From contig NZ_CP015848.1 of the NCBI RefSeq assembly GCF_002105535.1, positions 1-64,000 on the forward strand: a DNA stretch of 64,000 bases. Direction: 5' to 3'. The first letter of the stretch is position 1; each line of letters begins with the position of its first letter. Below, piece by piece: positions 1 to 7,009 of this stretch. Made by a program: the position numbers and the translations under genes. Below the pieces are notes generated by a model, which did no database searches, was not told the origin of the DNA, and saw only the letters and a program-made list of their open reading frames with translations. Source of the DNA: Magnetospirillum sp. ME-1 (GTDB lineage: Bacteria; Pseudomonadota; Alphaproteobacteria; Rhodospirillales; Magnetospirillaceae).

Positions 1-172
1 GATCGATCGATGGCCGTCCCATCGAACTGTAAAACGGCTGGAGATGAGCCCGTAAACCCGAAAGGTCGACGAAGCGGTCAATCGACCGCAGCATATGATC
101 GGCAGGGACATGTTGTTCCAGATTGAAGCTGTAGAACAGCGCCTCCTGCATCACCGTTCGATCGCCCATCAT
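1..172 (-). CDS. IS transposase N-terminus (IS1182/IS5-like), cut by the window edge
   Basis: The reverse strand from an ATG at 172 reads MMGDRTVMQEALFYSFNLEQ and continues with HVPADHMLRSIDRFVDLSG and a GRPSID block at the edge. This is the conserved N-terminus of DDE transposases of the IS1182/IS5 type. About 57 codons are visible and the frame is open to the left edge, so neither the catalytic residues nor completeness can be judged. The right end of the IS probably lies near 233-258. It marks the left part of the window as mobile-element-rich. Confidence 0.8.
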   Translation of the reverse strand, partial: MMGDRTVMQEALFYSFNLEQHVPADHMLRSIDRFVDLSGLRAHLQPFYSSMGRPSID

Positions 173-232
173 GATGCATGATCCAGTAGTTTTACTCTAC
201 TCGATTGAATCATAGGCTCGCCTAACGGGCAA

Positions 233-258
233 GGCCGAGTTTTTCAACAGAATCGGCC
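233..258. repeat. Probable IS terminus with short inverted repeat
   Basis: Arms GGCCGA (233-238) and TCGGCC (253-258) flank a TTTTTCAACAG core about 60 bp upstream of the partial transposase start. A GTTGAAAAA-type terminus is common for IS elements of this transposase family. The exact end and target duplication cannot be fixed because the other end is outside the window. Confidence 0.4.
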
Positions 259-537
259 CACACCGCCCGTTCCGCGTTGCGCCCATGTCGGGCATCCCGC
301 CGAGATCCCTCATTTCCCGAAAGCGGCCGTTGGCGCAAACGCCGCCGATGTCGCTGATGGGCCAGGAGGGGACGAACCTGTGCCTGACTGGGTAAGACCG
401 GGACGGGCCGAAAGGCGTGGGACTGTTGTCAGGGAAAAGGTGAGAGAAATGGCCGTTGGGCGGTTTTGTTGGTAAACAATGCGACATCAAAATAAGATGC
501 GCGAAGGCCACCGCGCCGCAATCTCCTCGTATTGTGA
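259..537. other. Intergenic, no gene recognised
   Basis: Non-coding stretch between the IS terminus and the stop of the hypothetical gene at 538. Short overlapping reading frames here have no recognisable product or start signals. No hairpin terminator is evident. Confidence 0.4.
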
Positions 538-1890
538 TTATAAACGGTCCGTTTGCGCCAGACGATATTCCACCTCTTTCTGTGCGGCCGCAATTATGGC
601 ATTGCAAGCGTCGAGATCGATCATCATGTTTTGAGGAATATAGGCGTCTAGCCGCGACAATAGTGCTCCCGTATCCGCGTTCCACATCTGCAACTCACCA
701 TTGAGCATAAAATCCCGGAAGAAACGTTGGGTCTCACGCCGGTGCTCTGCCGCTGCCACTGAACCGTCATCGTGACCGTAGACGCTGTTGAAAAGATCAA
801 ATTTTAAGCGCTCTTCCTCCAACGCCAGTTGGAAGCGGATCTCCACAAGGCCATCTATCGATTGGTAGGCCATCAATAATTCCGGGCCATGCTTATCGAT
901 CCACTTTGGAGTCATGCTCTCCAGCGGCCCATAGGGCAGGCATCCGCGCAATCGGACGTGGATGCGGGGCAAATCGATGGTTTGGCGTGGTTGTGGCCAC
1001 TCCCCAGCAAAGACGGCCTTATTCGAGGGGGCGTCCAACACCGCTTTCCAGCCGCGCAGCTCATAGAGATGCTTTTTGTATTCAGTCGATGGCGAGTCGA
1101 TGCCAAATCGCTCTTCGATCGCACGGATGGCCATTTCGCGTACGAGTGGGAGTTCACGATAGAGTCTGAGCCCGTCGCTCGGATTGTCAGGGTTGATAAT
1201 CGGCTGTCCGGTCGCATGAGCAACTGCACATCTTCCCGATTTGAAGAGGTGAAGGCCAATATCGGTCACGCCTTGCGCGGTAATACTTTGTAACGCCTCC
1301 TGAACACCGTGCCCCGTCAACGTCTGCAGCGCAACTCTCATCCACTCTTTACGAGCATCTGCGCCTGGAAACGCCAACTCAAGAATGCGCCAGTAAGACA
1401 GAAAAGCGTAACCGTGATGGTTAAGGCTTCGCCCCTCGCGCATCAGCGCCAGCGCAATTTGAGGCTTTTCCTCCACAGGGCAGATGACTTCGGTAAAATC
1501 GAACTCATCGCGGATTCCGAATCCGAATTTCTTATTGAGGCCCATCATACGCGGCAGATTGCCGCCAGTCCGATAAGCGACAGTGATACCAACATTCTCC
1601 CGCCAGGAGAGGACGCTCAGGAAGCGGCAGAGGATGCTTTCCGCTTCCTCCAGGGTCATCTCGGGGGGGCGATTGATCGCCACCCCAGGGTGGTCCTCTG
1701 TCGTAATGGGAATGATCCAAGCGCGGTGGCCAGCAAATTCCAACGATTGCGGACGAACTGGCCAGATGACGTCGGGCTGGATGTTCAGGCAAACCCACGG
1801 GCCATTGACCAACAGCTCGGGCGCAGCATCGAACATGGCTTGCCGATCTGCGATCTCGACCGGCAGCGGATATCCTAGTGGGTCACGCAT
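538..1890 (-). CDS. Hypothetical protein with HEPN-like Rx4H motif (MauJ-like)
   Basis: A 450-aa protein if started at the ATG at 1890 (MRDPLGYPLP). The frame is open to 2100, but the extra N-terminus is Arg/Gly-rich and looks non-coding. The middle holds an all-helical stretch with FLSYWRILELAFPGADARKE followed by SGRCAVAHATGQ. The RCAVAH fits the R-x4-H motif of HEPN-fold proteins and resembles uncharacterised MauJ/Apea-like HEPN proteins. No partner antitoxin or nuclease gene is adjacent. It sits alone in the accessory segment. Function is not assigned; the HEPN reading is an inference from one motif and its helical context. Confidence 0.6.
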   Translation of the reverse strand: MRDPLGYPLPVEIADRQAMFDAAPELLVNGPWVCLNIQPDVIWPVRPQSLEFAGHRAWIIPITTEDHPGVAINRPPEMTLEEAESILCRFLSVLSWRENVGITVAYRTGGNLPRMMGLNKKFGFGIRDEFDFTEVICPVEEKPQIALALMREGRSLNHHGYAFLSYWRILELAFPGADARKEWMRVALQTLTGHGVQEALQSITAQGVTDIGLHLFKSGRCAVAHATGQPIINPDNPSDGLRLYRELPLVREMAIRAIEERFGIDSPSTEYKKHLYELRGWKAVLDAPSNKAVFAGEWPQPRQTIDLPRIHVRLRGCLPYGPLESMTPKWIDKHGPELLMAYQSIDGLVEIRFQLALEEERLKFDLFNSVYGHDDGSVAAAEHRRETQRFFRDFMLNGELQMWNADTGALLSRLDAYIPQNMMIDLDACNAIIAAAQKEVEYRLAQTDRL

Positions 1891-2188
1891 ATCCGAGAGT
1901 TTACTCGATTGCCGCTCCACGAGAAATAGCAGCAAGGTTTCGGTGAACCGGTGCGGGCATGGCCAATGTCGGATTCGGGTCAGTCCCTGACGAAACACCC
2001 GCCGAACGGCAGTGTCCGATTTACCCGTTCTGAGCCCGAAACCCGCCCGTCCCCTCTCCGGCCCTTTTCCGCCCCCCAGGCCACAAATGGCAGTGGCCAC
2101 CGAATGCCAGGGTATCTCCTGAAATTTCAGGTCCGACGTCTCCTGGGCGCCGGACCTGGTTGATTGTTAATTTACACACGCAATGGCA

Positions 2189-2533
2189 TTACCAAATTGC
2201 AAATCCACCACATGATCGCAAAAACGCAGAGAATTCCTTTACATTCACTATGGCGAAGCCGCAGCGATGCATACTTGAACTGGCATTGACCCGATCGCCG
2301 AATTCTTTTGCCGTTCCATCGGCGATTGCCTGATCAATTCTATCAGCAAGGCTGATTGAATCTCTCGCATTGAGCCCCCAGCCATCGTTTGTATGGCCAA
2401 GGTTTGTTTCTGGAATTAGGTCTGGAGCAATGTACTCGCAAAAATCCCACAGTGGATGCCACCACCATATGTTGTTGCGAAAATACTCTCCGCGTTCTGA
2501 CGTGGGGTTCTCCCCGTCAACATCCATACCCAT
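2189..2533 (-). CDS. Hypothetical protein, 114 aa
   Basis: Starts at an ATG at 2533 preceded on its strand by an AGGATA ribosome site. Aromatic-rich N-terminal part (NNIWWWHPLWDFCEYIAPD), then a helical segment with SISLADRIDQAIADGTAKEF and a C-terminal VKEFSAFLRSCGGF. The pattern resembles small orphan proteins of genomic islands that have a WxPLWDYC-like block, but no function is known to me. Base composition is more AT-rich than the core genes, in keeping with acquired DNA. Confidence 0.6.
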   Translation of the reverse strand: MGMDVDGENPTSERGEYFRNNIWWWHPLWDFCEYIAPDLIPETNLGHTNDGWGLNARDSISLADRIDQAIADGTAKEFGDRVNASSSMHRCGFAIVNVKEFSAFLRSCGGFAIW

Positions 2534-3201
2534 AATCTAATATCCTCTGAATAATCCACCATCATCAACGTGATACAGTCAATTACGTCTCATATTTGCG
2601 GCGGTCACTTGGCGGAATTGCCTTGTGTCATGTCAATATCGGCCTGATGCCCCATATTCCGCAATTTACTTTTTGTCTTTATAAAATCATGTATTTTCCA
2701 TATAATTATGCAGCACATCGGGTTGTTTCGAGATATGACCGTGGCTTTCAAAGAAATAATTAAGAATTGCCGGAGACAATGCTGGCTGTTATTTGTGATT
2801 TTGCGGTTTGGTGAGGAGGCGATGCATCGGGATGCGACGACCACAAATCGCCACCCCAGATGACCCGCCTCGGTATAACTGACGTGGTGGCGGAGCTCTT
2901 ACTTAGCACTTGCCCCAGGAAACCCCAGCAATTCCGCCATTTTTGTGGAACTCCATGGCTACTAAGTAAACTAAGTAGGCAGATTCAAGAGCTCCGCATA
3001 AAACAGAAAATAATATTTTTTCATTTCTATAAATGGCTTTTCTCTTACTTGGTTTACTTAGTTACTAAATTAGAAATTATTATTATATATCAACGGCTTG
3101 CACTTAGTAATCACTAAGTAAATGGATTTGGCATTTACTTAGTAGGGCCGTAACCGGTTCCCTGGGCACCAGCCTAATCCGCGAGCACAGCCACCACCAC
3201 A
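2534..3201. other. AT-rich non-coding region with repeated ACTTAGT motifs
   Basis: No convincing gene. A 79-codon frame (2605-2844, minus) lacks a ribosome site and resembles no family. The region becomes strongly AT-rich between 3001 and 3100 and carries the repeat cluster described separately. It lies just beyond the 3' end of the serine recombinase gene. Confidence 0.5.
2891..3144. repeat. Cluster of ACTTAGT/ACTAAGT iteron-like repeats with a 10-bp inverted repeat
   Basis: ACTTAG-type heptamers occur in both orientations near 2900, 2961, 2970, 3056, 3102, 3113 and 3136. The pair at 3102-3108 and 3113-3119 forms a perfect palindrome with a 4-bp spacer. CGGAGCTCTT at 2891-2900 recurs inverted as AAGAGCTCCG at 2988-2997. 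Such arrays are typical of protein-binding sites (replication iterons, centromere-like sites, recombinase accessory sites). Which protein binds is unknown. Confidence 0.55.
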
Positions 3202-3789
3202 TCAGCCCGCAGGTCGAAGATCCAGGCCACCACCACCACGCCCACCTGGCAGGTGGCGATACAAAGTGGCCGTCGACACATTGAGGCGCCGGGCCACTTC
3301 ATCGACAGTAATCACCGGGGAAGCCAGCATGGCTCGCGCCACCTCCACATCCTGGTCCGACAGGGACCGAGGCCGCCCACCCACCCGACCCATCTTGCGG
3401 GCCGACTCCAGTCCGGCTCGAGTCCGCTCGATGATCAAACTTCTCTCGAACTCCCCGAGCGCCGCAAAAACGTGGAAGATCAATTTCCCCCCGGCGGTGG
3501 TGGTGTCGATCGCTTCGGTCAACGACCGTAAACCGATCCCACGTCCGTCGAGCATATCGACAGTCTCGATCAACTGCCGGGTCGATCGAGCCAACCGATC
3601 CAGCTTCCACACCACCACCGTGTCGCCGTTGCGAGCGAAGTCCAAGGCGGCCTTCAACTCGGGGCGATCGGCGCGGGCGCCGGAGGCATGTTCGGAAAAA
3701 ATCCGCTCACAACCGGCACCACCAAGGGCGTCGAGTTGCAGTTGCGGCGACTGGTCCTGGGTCGAAACTCTGGCGTAACCGACAAACAT
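3202..3789 (-). CDS. Serine recombinase (resolvase/invertase family)
   Basis: 195 aa from the ATG at 3789, which is preceded by a strong AAGGAGG. A TTG further upstream would add six residues. The N-terminal catalytic domain shows YARVSTQDQ with the nucleophilic serine, then VVWKLDRLARS, GKLIFHVFAALGEFER and IIERTRAGLESARKMGR. A C-terminal helix-turn-helix (VDEVARRLNVSTATLYRHL) binds DNA. Length and order match Tn3-type resolvases and DNA invertases. It probably acts on sites in the flanking AT-rich DNA. No transposase of a Tn3 element is next to it, so it may be a transposon remnant or a plasmid-type multimer resolution gene. Confidence 0.93.
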   Translation of the reverse strand: MFVGYARVSTQDQSPQLQLDALGGAGCERIFSEHASGARADRPELKAALDFARNGDTVVVWKLDRLARSTRQLIETVDMLDGRGIGLRSLTEAIDTTTAGGKLIFHVFAALGEFERSLIIERTRAGLESARKMGRVGGRPRSLSDQDVEVARAMLASPVITVDEVARRLNVSTATLYRHLPGGRGGGGLDLRPAG

Positions 3790-4006
3790 CCCCCCCCTCC
3801 TTCTCAATACTCATTCAATTACCGACGAATTGAGATGCATGTTTTGAGAGACAGTTTTGAGATAATACCACCTCCGTTAATCACGCAAAAGACCACGACA
3901 CAAATAAATTCTCATAAACGAACGTTTTTGCGAGTCCCGTGTACATGCACATCAGTCGCCAGTGCGAACAGATAAATACCTGCGCACGAAGCCGAGGAGA
4001 AATGTG
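3790..4006. promoter_or_regulatory. Divergent intergenic region with possible recombinase subsites
   Basis: Between the recombinase and the rightward 4007 gene. It holds an inverted repeat TCAATT (3815-3820) / AATTGA (3828-3833) and a direct repeat GTTTTGAGA (3841-3849, 3854-3862). Resolvase genes often have their res sites directly upstream, so these are candidates for res subsites or operators. The spacing has not been matched to a known res architecture. Confidence 0.3.
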
Positions 4007-4339
4007 ATGCGAGATCTACGAAGCCTTTATGACGAATGCCGCGACCTGGGGGTTGTCTCTGACCAAAGGTCGTTTAGCCGACTATTTAGCCGACAGGCGT
4101 CATGGTGCAGTTCGACATTGGCCAGAGGACGTCGGCCTACGACTGCAGCCCTTGTCGCGTTCGTCCTGCAGTTGGAAATGATAGCCAGGGCGACCGAGGA
4201 GGAAATTGTAGCGACCACGGATCAGGAAGAGGTCGATGCCCTCCGAGCTGGGCTCGACGAGATCACCAGAATGCGATCGGAAATCTGGATAGAGATCCAG
4301 GAACAATCAAAATCCGATGTCCATGGCCACTCACATTGA
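4007..4339 (+). CDS. Small hypothetical protein, 110 aa
   Basis: The ATG at 4007 follows a good ribosome site (GAGGAG at 3994-3999), so the upstream in-frame ATG at 3962 is unlikely. The N-terminus (MRDLRSLYDECRDLGVVSDQ, then RSFSRLFSRQASWCSSTLARGRRPTT) resembles a compact helical, perhaps HTH-like, module seen in small alphaproteobacterial island proteins. The C-terminal half is a charged helix. No function is assigned. Confidence 0.6.
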   Translation: MRDLRSLYDECRDLGVVSDQRSFSRLFSRQASWCSSTLARGRRPTTAALVAFVLQLEMIARATEEEIVATTDQEEVDALRAGLDEITRMRSEIWIEIQEQSKSDVHGHSH

Positions 4340-4370
4340 CGCCGGGCTGTGGCTGTTCGAACATGGATCC

Positions 4371-4490
4371 ATGAGGACGTTGAAGCCCAGGCCATCCCGC
4401 ATTCAGCAGCAGCGCTCCCGCCGAAATCGGCTGGTGATGATGGCGATGTTTGCGATCCTTGCCATCGCAATCGCCGCTTTCAAGATGTGA
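4371..4490 (+). CDS. Candidate small single-pass membrane protein, 39 aa
   Basis: A 39-codon frame with a very basic N-terminus (RPSRIQQQRSRRNR) followed by one hydrophobic helix (LVMMAMFAILAIAIAAF) and ending in KM. The basic-then-hydrophobic layout is typical of small inner-membrane proteins. There is no clear ribosome site, so translation is uncertain. It lies between the 4007 gene and the convergent 4495 gene, with only 4 bp to the latter's stop. Confidence 0.35.
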   Translation: MRTLKPRPSRIQQQRSRRNRLVMMAMFAILAIAIAAFKM

Positions 4491-4494
4491 TCCC

Positions 4495-5247
4495 TCAGGC
4501 CGCTATCGGATGGGGCTTCGTGTCGGGTAGCTCACCTTGCCACCACTCGGCCGACCCGAGGGCAATACCCAACCCAGCCAGACGACGGGCTTCGGCCCGA
4601 ATGATATCCAAAACCAGCTGCGGCATTTTGGCGCGGCCCGCCAACCAGCCATAGACGGTCCCTTTGGACCGCGCCAAGCCGCGATGGTTCAGCAACTTCC
4701 AAAGAATGGACTTCCAGCCGGATGAGATCTCCATGCAAGCCCGCAGCTCCCTTTTAGCGGCAGCCGTGTTGATGCCATCTTCACGGCGATAGGCCTCCAA
4801 TTCAGCCCGATCACTAGCGTCCATGGCGGAGCCCATTGGCGTCGGCCGTTTCGCAGATAGGCTATCGACTTCGCTCCGCAGCCCTGTGATTTCGGCCTTT
4901 TGCTTGACCATCTCGGCCTGCTGCTTGGCGATCTGACGATCTTTGGCGGCAACTGACGCCTTGAGGTCTTTGACCTCGTCTCGGAGGCGGGCGATCTCAT
5001 CCTGATACCCCTCGATATCAGCAAGGCATTCATCGATTTCTCGATCGGCCTTCTGCAACATGCTGGCGACAAAATCGTCTTCGTCGCCATAGACGTTCAG
5101 GTGGATCTCCCCCGGATGCACGTTATTCAGCCGGAAATGTTCAACCAATTTACGAGATGCAGCAGCATGCTCACCTTCGTTGGAGGAAAAAATCAGTCTG
5201 AAGATCTTTTCCGCAGTCTCTTTTTTGGTGCTCTTAGCCATAGCCAT
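4495..5247 (-). CDS. Coiled-coil hypothetical protein with DUF2786-like N-terminus
   Basis: 250 aa. Residues about 10-45 (AEKIFRLIFSSNEGEHAAAS then RKLVEHFRLN) resemble the DUF2786 helical module found in phage and island proteins. Residues about 75-135 form a heptad-rich coiled coil (DEVKDLKASVAAKDRQIAKQ). The C-terminal third (TVYGWLAGRAKMPQLVLDI) looks like a small DNA-binding or helical domain. A palindrome in its promoter (5251-5275) suggests autoregulation. Function unknown; a DNA-binding island protein is likely. Confidence 0.6.
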   Translation of the reverse strand: MAMAKSTKKETAEKIFRLIFSSNEGEHAAASRKLVEHFRLNNVHPGEIHLNVYGDEDDFVASMLQKADREIDECLADIEGYQDEIARLRDEVKDLKASVAAKDRQIAKQQAEMVKQKAEITGLRSEVDSLSAKRPTPMGSAMDASDRAELEAYRREDGINTAAAKRELRACMEISSGWKSILWKLLNHRGLARSKGTVYGWLAGRAKMPQLVLDIIRAEARRLAGLGIALGSAEWWQGELPDTKPHPIAA

Positions 5248-5250
5248 ATT

Positions 5251-5275
5251 CCGATACAGGTTTGTCCTATATCGG
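5251..5275. promoter_or_regulatory. Operator-like inverted repeat upstream of the 4495-5247 gene
   Basis: CCGATA (5251-5256) and TATCGG (5270-5275) form an interrupted palindrome directly in front of the start codon of the leftward gene. Placement over the promoter or leader suggests a repressor site. No footprint or motif match is known. Confidence 0.4.
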
Positions 5276-5568
5276 TGATAACGCCGCTACCGCAAAGGGG
5301 GCAATTTTAAAAAATCATAGTATTTATGGCGACAACACTCGGCAAAATAAGATGAGTATGTGGTATAACCATGTTATTTCCGCGGTTAATGGGGACATAA
5401 GGCGATAAAGCCATAATATATGTCTCCATTCTAGGCCGCACAAGGAGAATTATATACATGACCGAGGCGGATAATACGTGAGCTATGGCGCATACATTTC
5501 TGAACAGCATCGACAACAACAACAAATTGCCCGCTCTTGTCTTTTCGGCCTAACTGGCGATACGCCAC
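5276..5568. other. AT-rich intergenic region, no gene recognised
   Basis: About 290 bp between two leftward hypothetical genes. A 72-codon minus frame (5307-5525) has no ribosome site and no resemblance to a family, so it is not annotated. Confidence 0.4.
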
Positions 5569-5823
5569 TTACCGCTCGACAACCCTGATTCCGACGGGAA
5601 GTTGTGAATCGGCCAGCTTCTGCTCCGTTTGGTCGATCAGTCGTTCGACCCGCGCCAGGCACTGTCGCATTGCGTCAAATGCCTTGTTGACGTCGTACAT
5701 CATAGTCGGATGCTGATCAGTGGCATTGCCAACAGATATGCCCTCTGAAGGGGGTATAAAGTCATCATAAGATCCATCAAAGTCATTGAGTCTCATTGCG
5801 TCACCTGTGTTTATGTTTTGCAT
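5569..5823 (-). CDS. Small hypothetical protein, 75-84 aa
   Basis: The longest frame starts at 5823. The internal ATG at 5796 (MRLNDFDGSYDDF) has an AGGTGA just upstream and is the better start. The acidic N-terminal half is followed by a helix with KAFDAMRQCLARVERLIDQT. It is divergent from the 5835 gene, with only 11 bp between the outermost ATGs. No family is recognised. Confidence 0.5.
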   Translation of the reverse strand: MQNINTGDAMRLNDFDGSYDDFIPPSEGISVGNATDQHPTMMYDVNKAFDAMRQCLARVERLIDQTEQKLADSQLPVGIRVVER

Positions 5824-5834
5824 AAATATTTATC

Positions 5835-6218
5835 ATGAGAGTAAAAGATTTACATCCACACACATATGGAGCGTTTGTCATCTATTTCCATGCCTCTGGA
5901 TGCGTCAAAAAGGTCGATGGTCCGGCCACGGATCCAGTCATTACCGTCGCCGGAAAGAAGGTTGAGGATGCGGTCTTTGAACAGACCGGCGACGGTGACG
6001 GGAAGTTCCAGGGAGTAAAGTTCCGTGGAAGCGCGGTTATCTATCTGCCGATTCGCGATGGCTTCGGCCCAGTCTGCGCGAAATTCGTCAATTCCGATTT
6101 TATCGTCCAGGCAGGCCATCTGTTTGGCCGCCTACGCCAACGAAACGTCGAGATCAAACGGGTCGTGATGGTGGATCCGAGCACCGGTCGGACGGCTATC
6201 AGGGATTTCACCTTCTAA
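5835..6218 (+). CDS. Hypothetical protein, 127 aa
   Basis: A mixed alpha/beta protein with no signal peptide (GAFVIYFHASGCVKKVDGPA and, near the end, RVVMVDPSTGRTAIRDFTF). There is no obvious ribosome site before the ATG at 5835. The AT-rich AAATATTT between this gene and its divergent neighbour may be part of a shared promoter. Codon use is compatible with a real gene, but the function is unknown. Confidence 0.5.
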   Translation: MRVKDLHPHTYGAFVIYFHASGCVKKVDGPATDPVITVAGKKVEDAVFEQTGDGDGKFQGVKFRGSAVIYLPIRDGFGPVCAKFVNSDFIVQAGHLFGRLRQRNVEIKRVVMVDPSTGRTAIRDFTF

Positions 6219-6292
6219 ACGACAATCACTCAACGCGTCGCTTTCCTTCACCTCCTCCTCAGCTGATTAACGTCGGAAAGACCACTTCGTAA

Positions 6293-6700
6293 TCAGGCCT
6301 TGGCAGCAAGCTCAGCGAAATCGTGCCGCTCCATCATTGAGGAGACTGCGAATCCCGCCACCAACCCCCAGAATGCTGCCCCGATGTTTAATAGGCTGAT
6401 GTCGGCAACCGTCACCAGCAAGCTGATCAAAGCGCCTAAGGTGAATTTACCGGTACCGAACGAGGAGATGAACGAACCATGCAGCACCCTGAGCATGGCA
6501 AGACCTCCCAGCATCATGATGTATTCCTTGGGCGTAGCCAGCATCAATCCGGTGAAGGTGGACGCAAAGACGCCGAACAACACGCCCAGCAAGCCGAATG
6601 CCAGGGCGGCGGTATGGTGCCGATGCAACTCTCCCGACGAGATCAGCAGGGCGTTGGTGGGACCGGTCAGGGATGGTCGCCTATTGCCCTCCTGCGGCAA
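6293..6700 (-). pseudogene. BenE-type benzoate transporter, C-terminal fragment
   Basis: 135 codons matching only the last third of BenE-family membrane transporters: TAALAFGLLGVLFGVFAST, then PKEYIMMLGGLAMLRVLHG, TLGALISLLVTVADISLLN and IGAAFWGLVAGF. Full-length BenE proteins are about 390 aa with about 12 membrane helices, so the N-terminal two thirds are missing. Its 5' end overlaps the 3' end of the exported-protein gene by 20 bp, which suggests a recombination junction at the end of the operon. It is probably not functional. Confidence 0.6.
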
Positions 6701-6983
6701 TTTTCAATCGGGTGATCGCCATTTCTAATTCTGCGGCGATCTTACGACGTAGGTCGGAAGCCTTGGCCTCCTTCAACCGTCGCAGAGAGCCCTCAGCCTC
6801 GTTCAATTCCTGCACGGCCACTGTGGCAGACTGGGTTGCTAAACGCAGCTTGACCGACGAGATCTCCGCAGCCTTGCCATCTTCATAAGCCTTGTCGATG
6901 GGGCCGCTCTGGGCCAGGGCTATTGATGCCGGGGACAGCATGGCCGCCACCATCATCACCATCAGGGTTTGCTTGATCTTCAT
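6681..6983 (-). CDS. Small exported protein at the end of the secretion-like operon
   Basis: 100 aa from the ATG at 6983, preceded by AAGGAGATCGAC. A signal peptide (MKIKQTLMVMMVAAMLSPAS then IALAQ) is followed by a long helix (AVQELNEAEGSLRRLKEAKA). It begins 26 bp after the PqqD-M50-HlyD gene and is probably co-transcribed. It is likely a periplasmic helical accessory; no family is known to me. Confidence 0.7.
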   Translation of the reverse strand: MKIKQTLMVMMVAAMLSPASIALAQSGPIDKAYEDGKAAEISSVKLRLATQSATVAVQELNEAEGSLRRLKEAKASDLRRKIAAELEMAITRLKIAAGGQ

Positions 6984-7009
6984 GTCGATCTCCTTCACTG
7001 GGTTGATGA

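Noticed and set aside
197-685. A 162-codon minus frame near the IS end
   Set aside because: It overlaps the IS terminus and the end of the HEPN-like gene and shows no domain.
2605-2844. A 79-codon minus frame in the AT-rich region
   Set aside because: No ribosome site, no family resemblance, and a composition expected by chance in AT-rich DNA.
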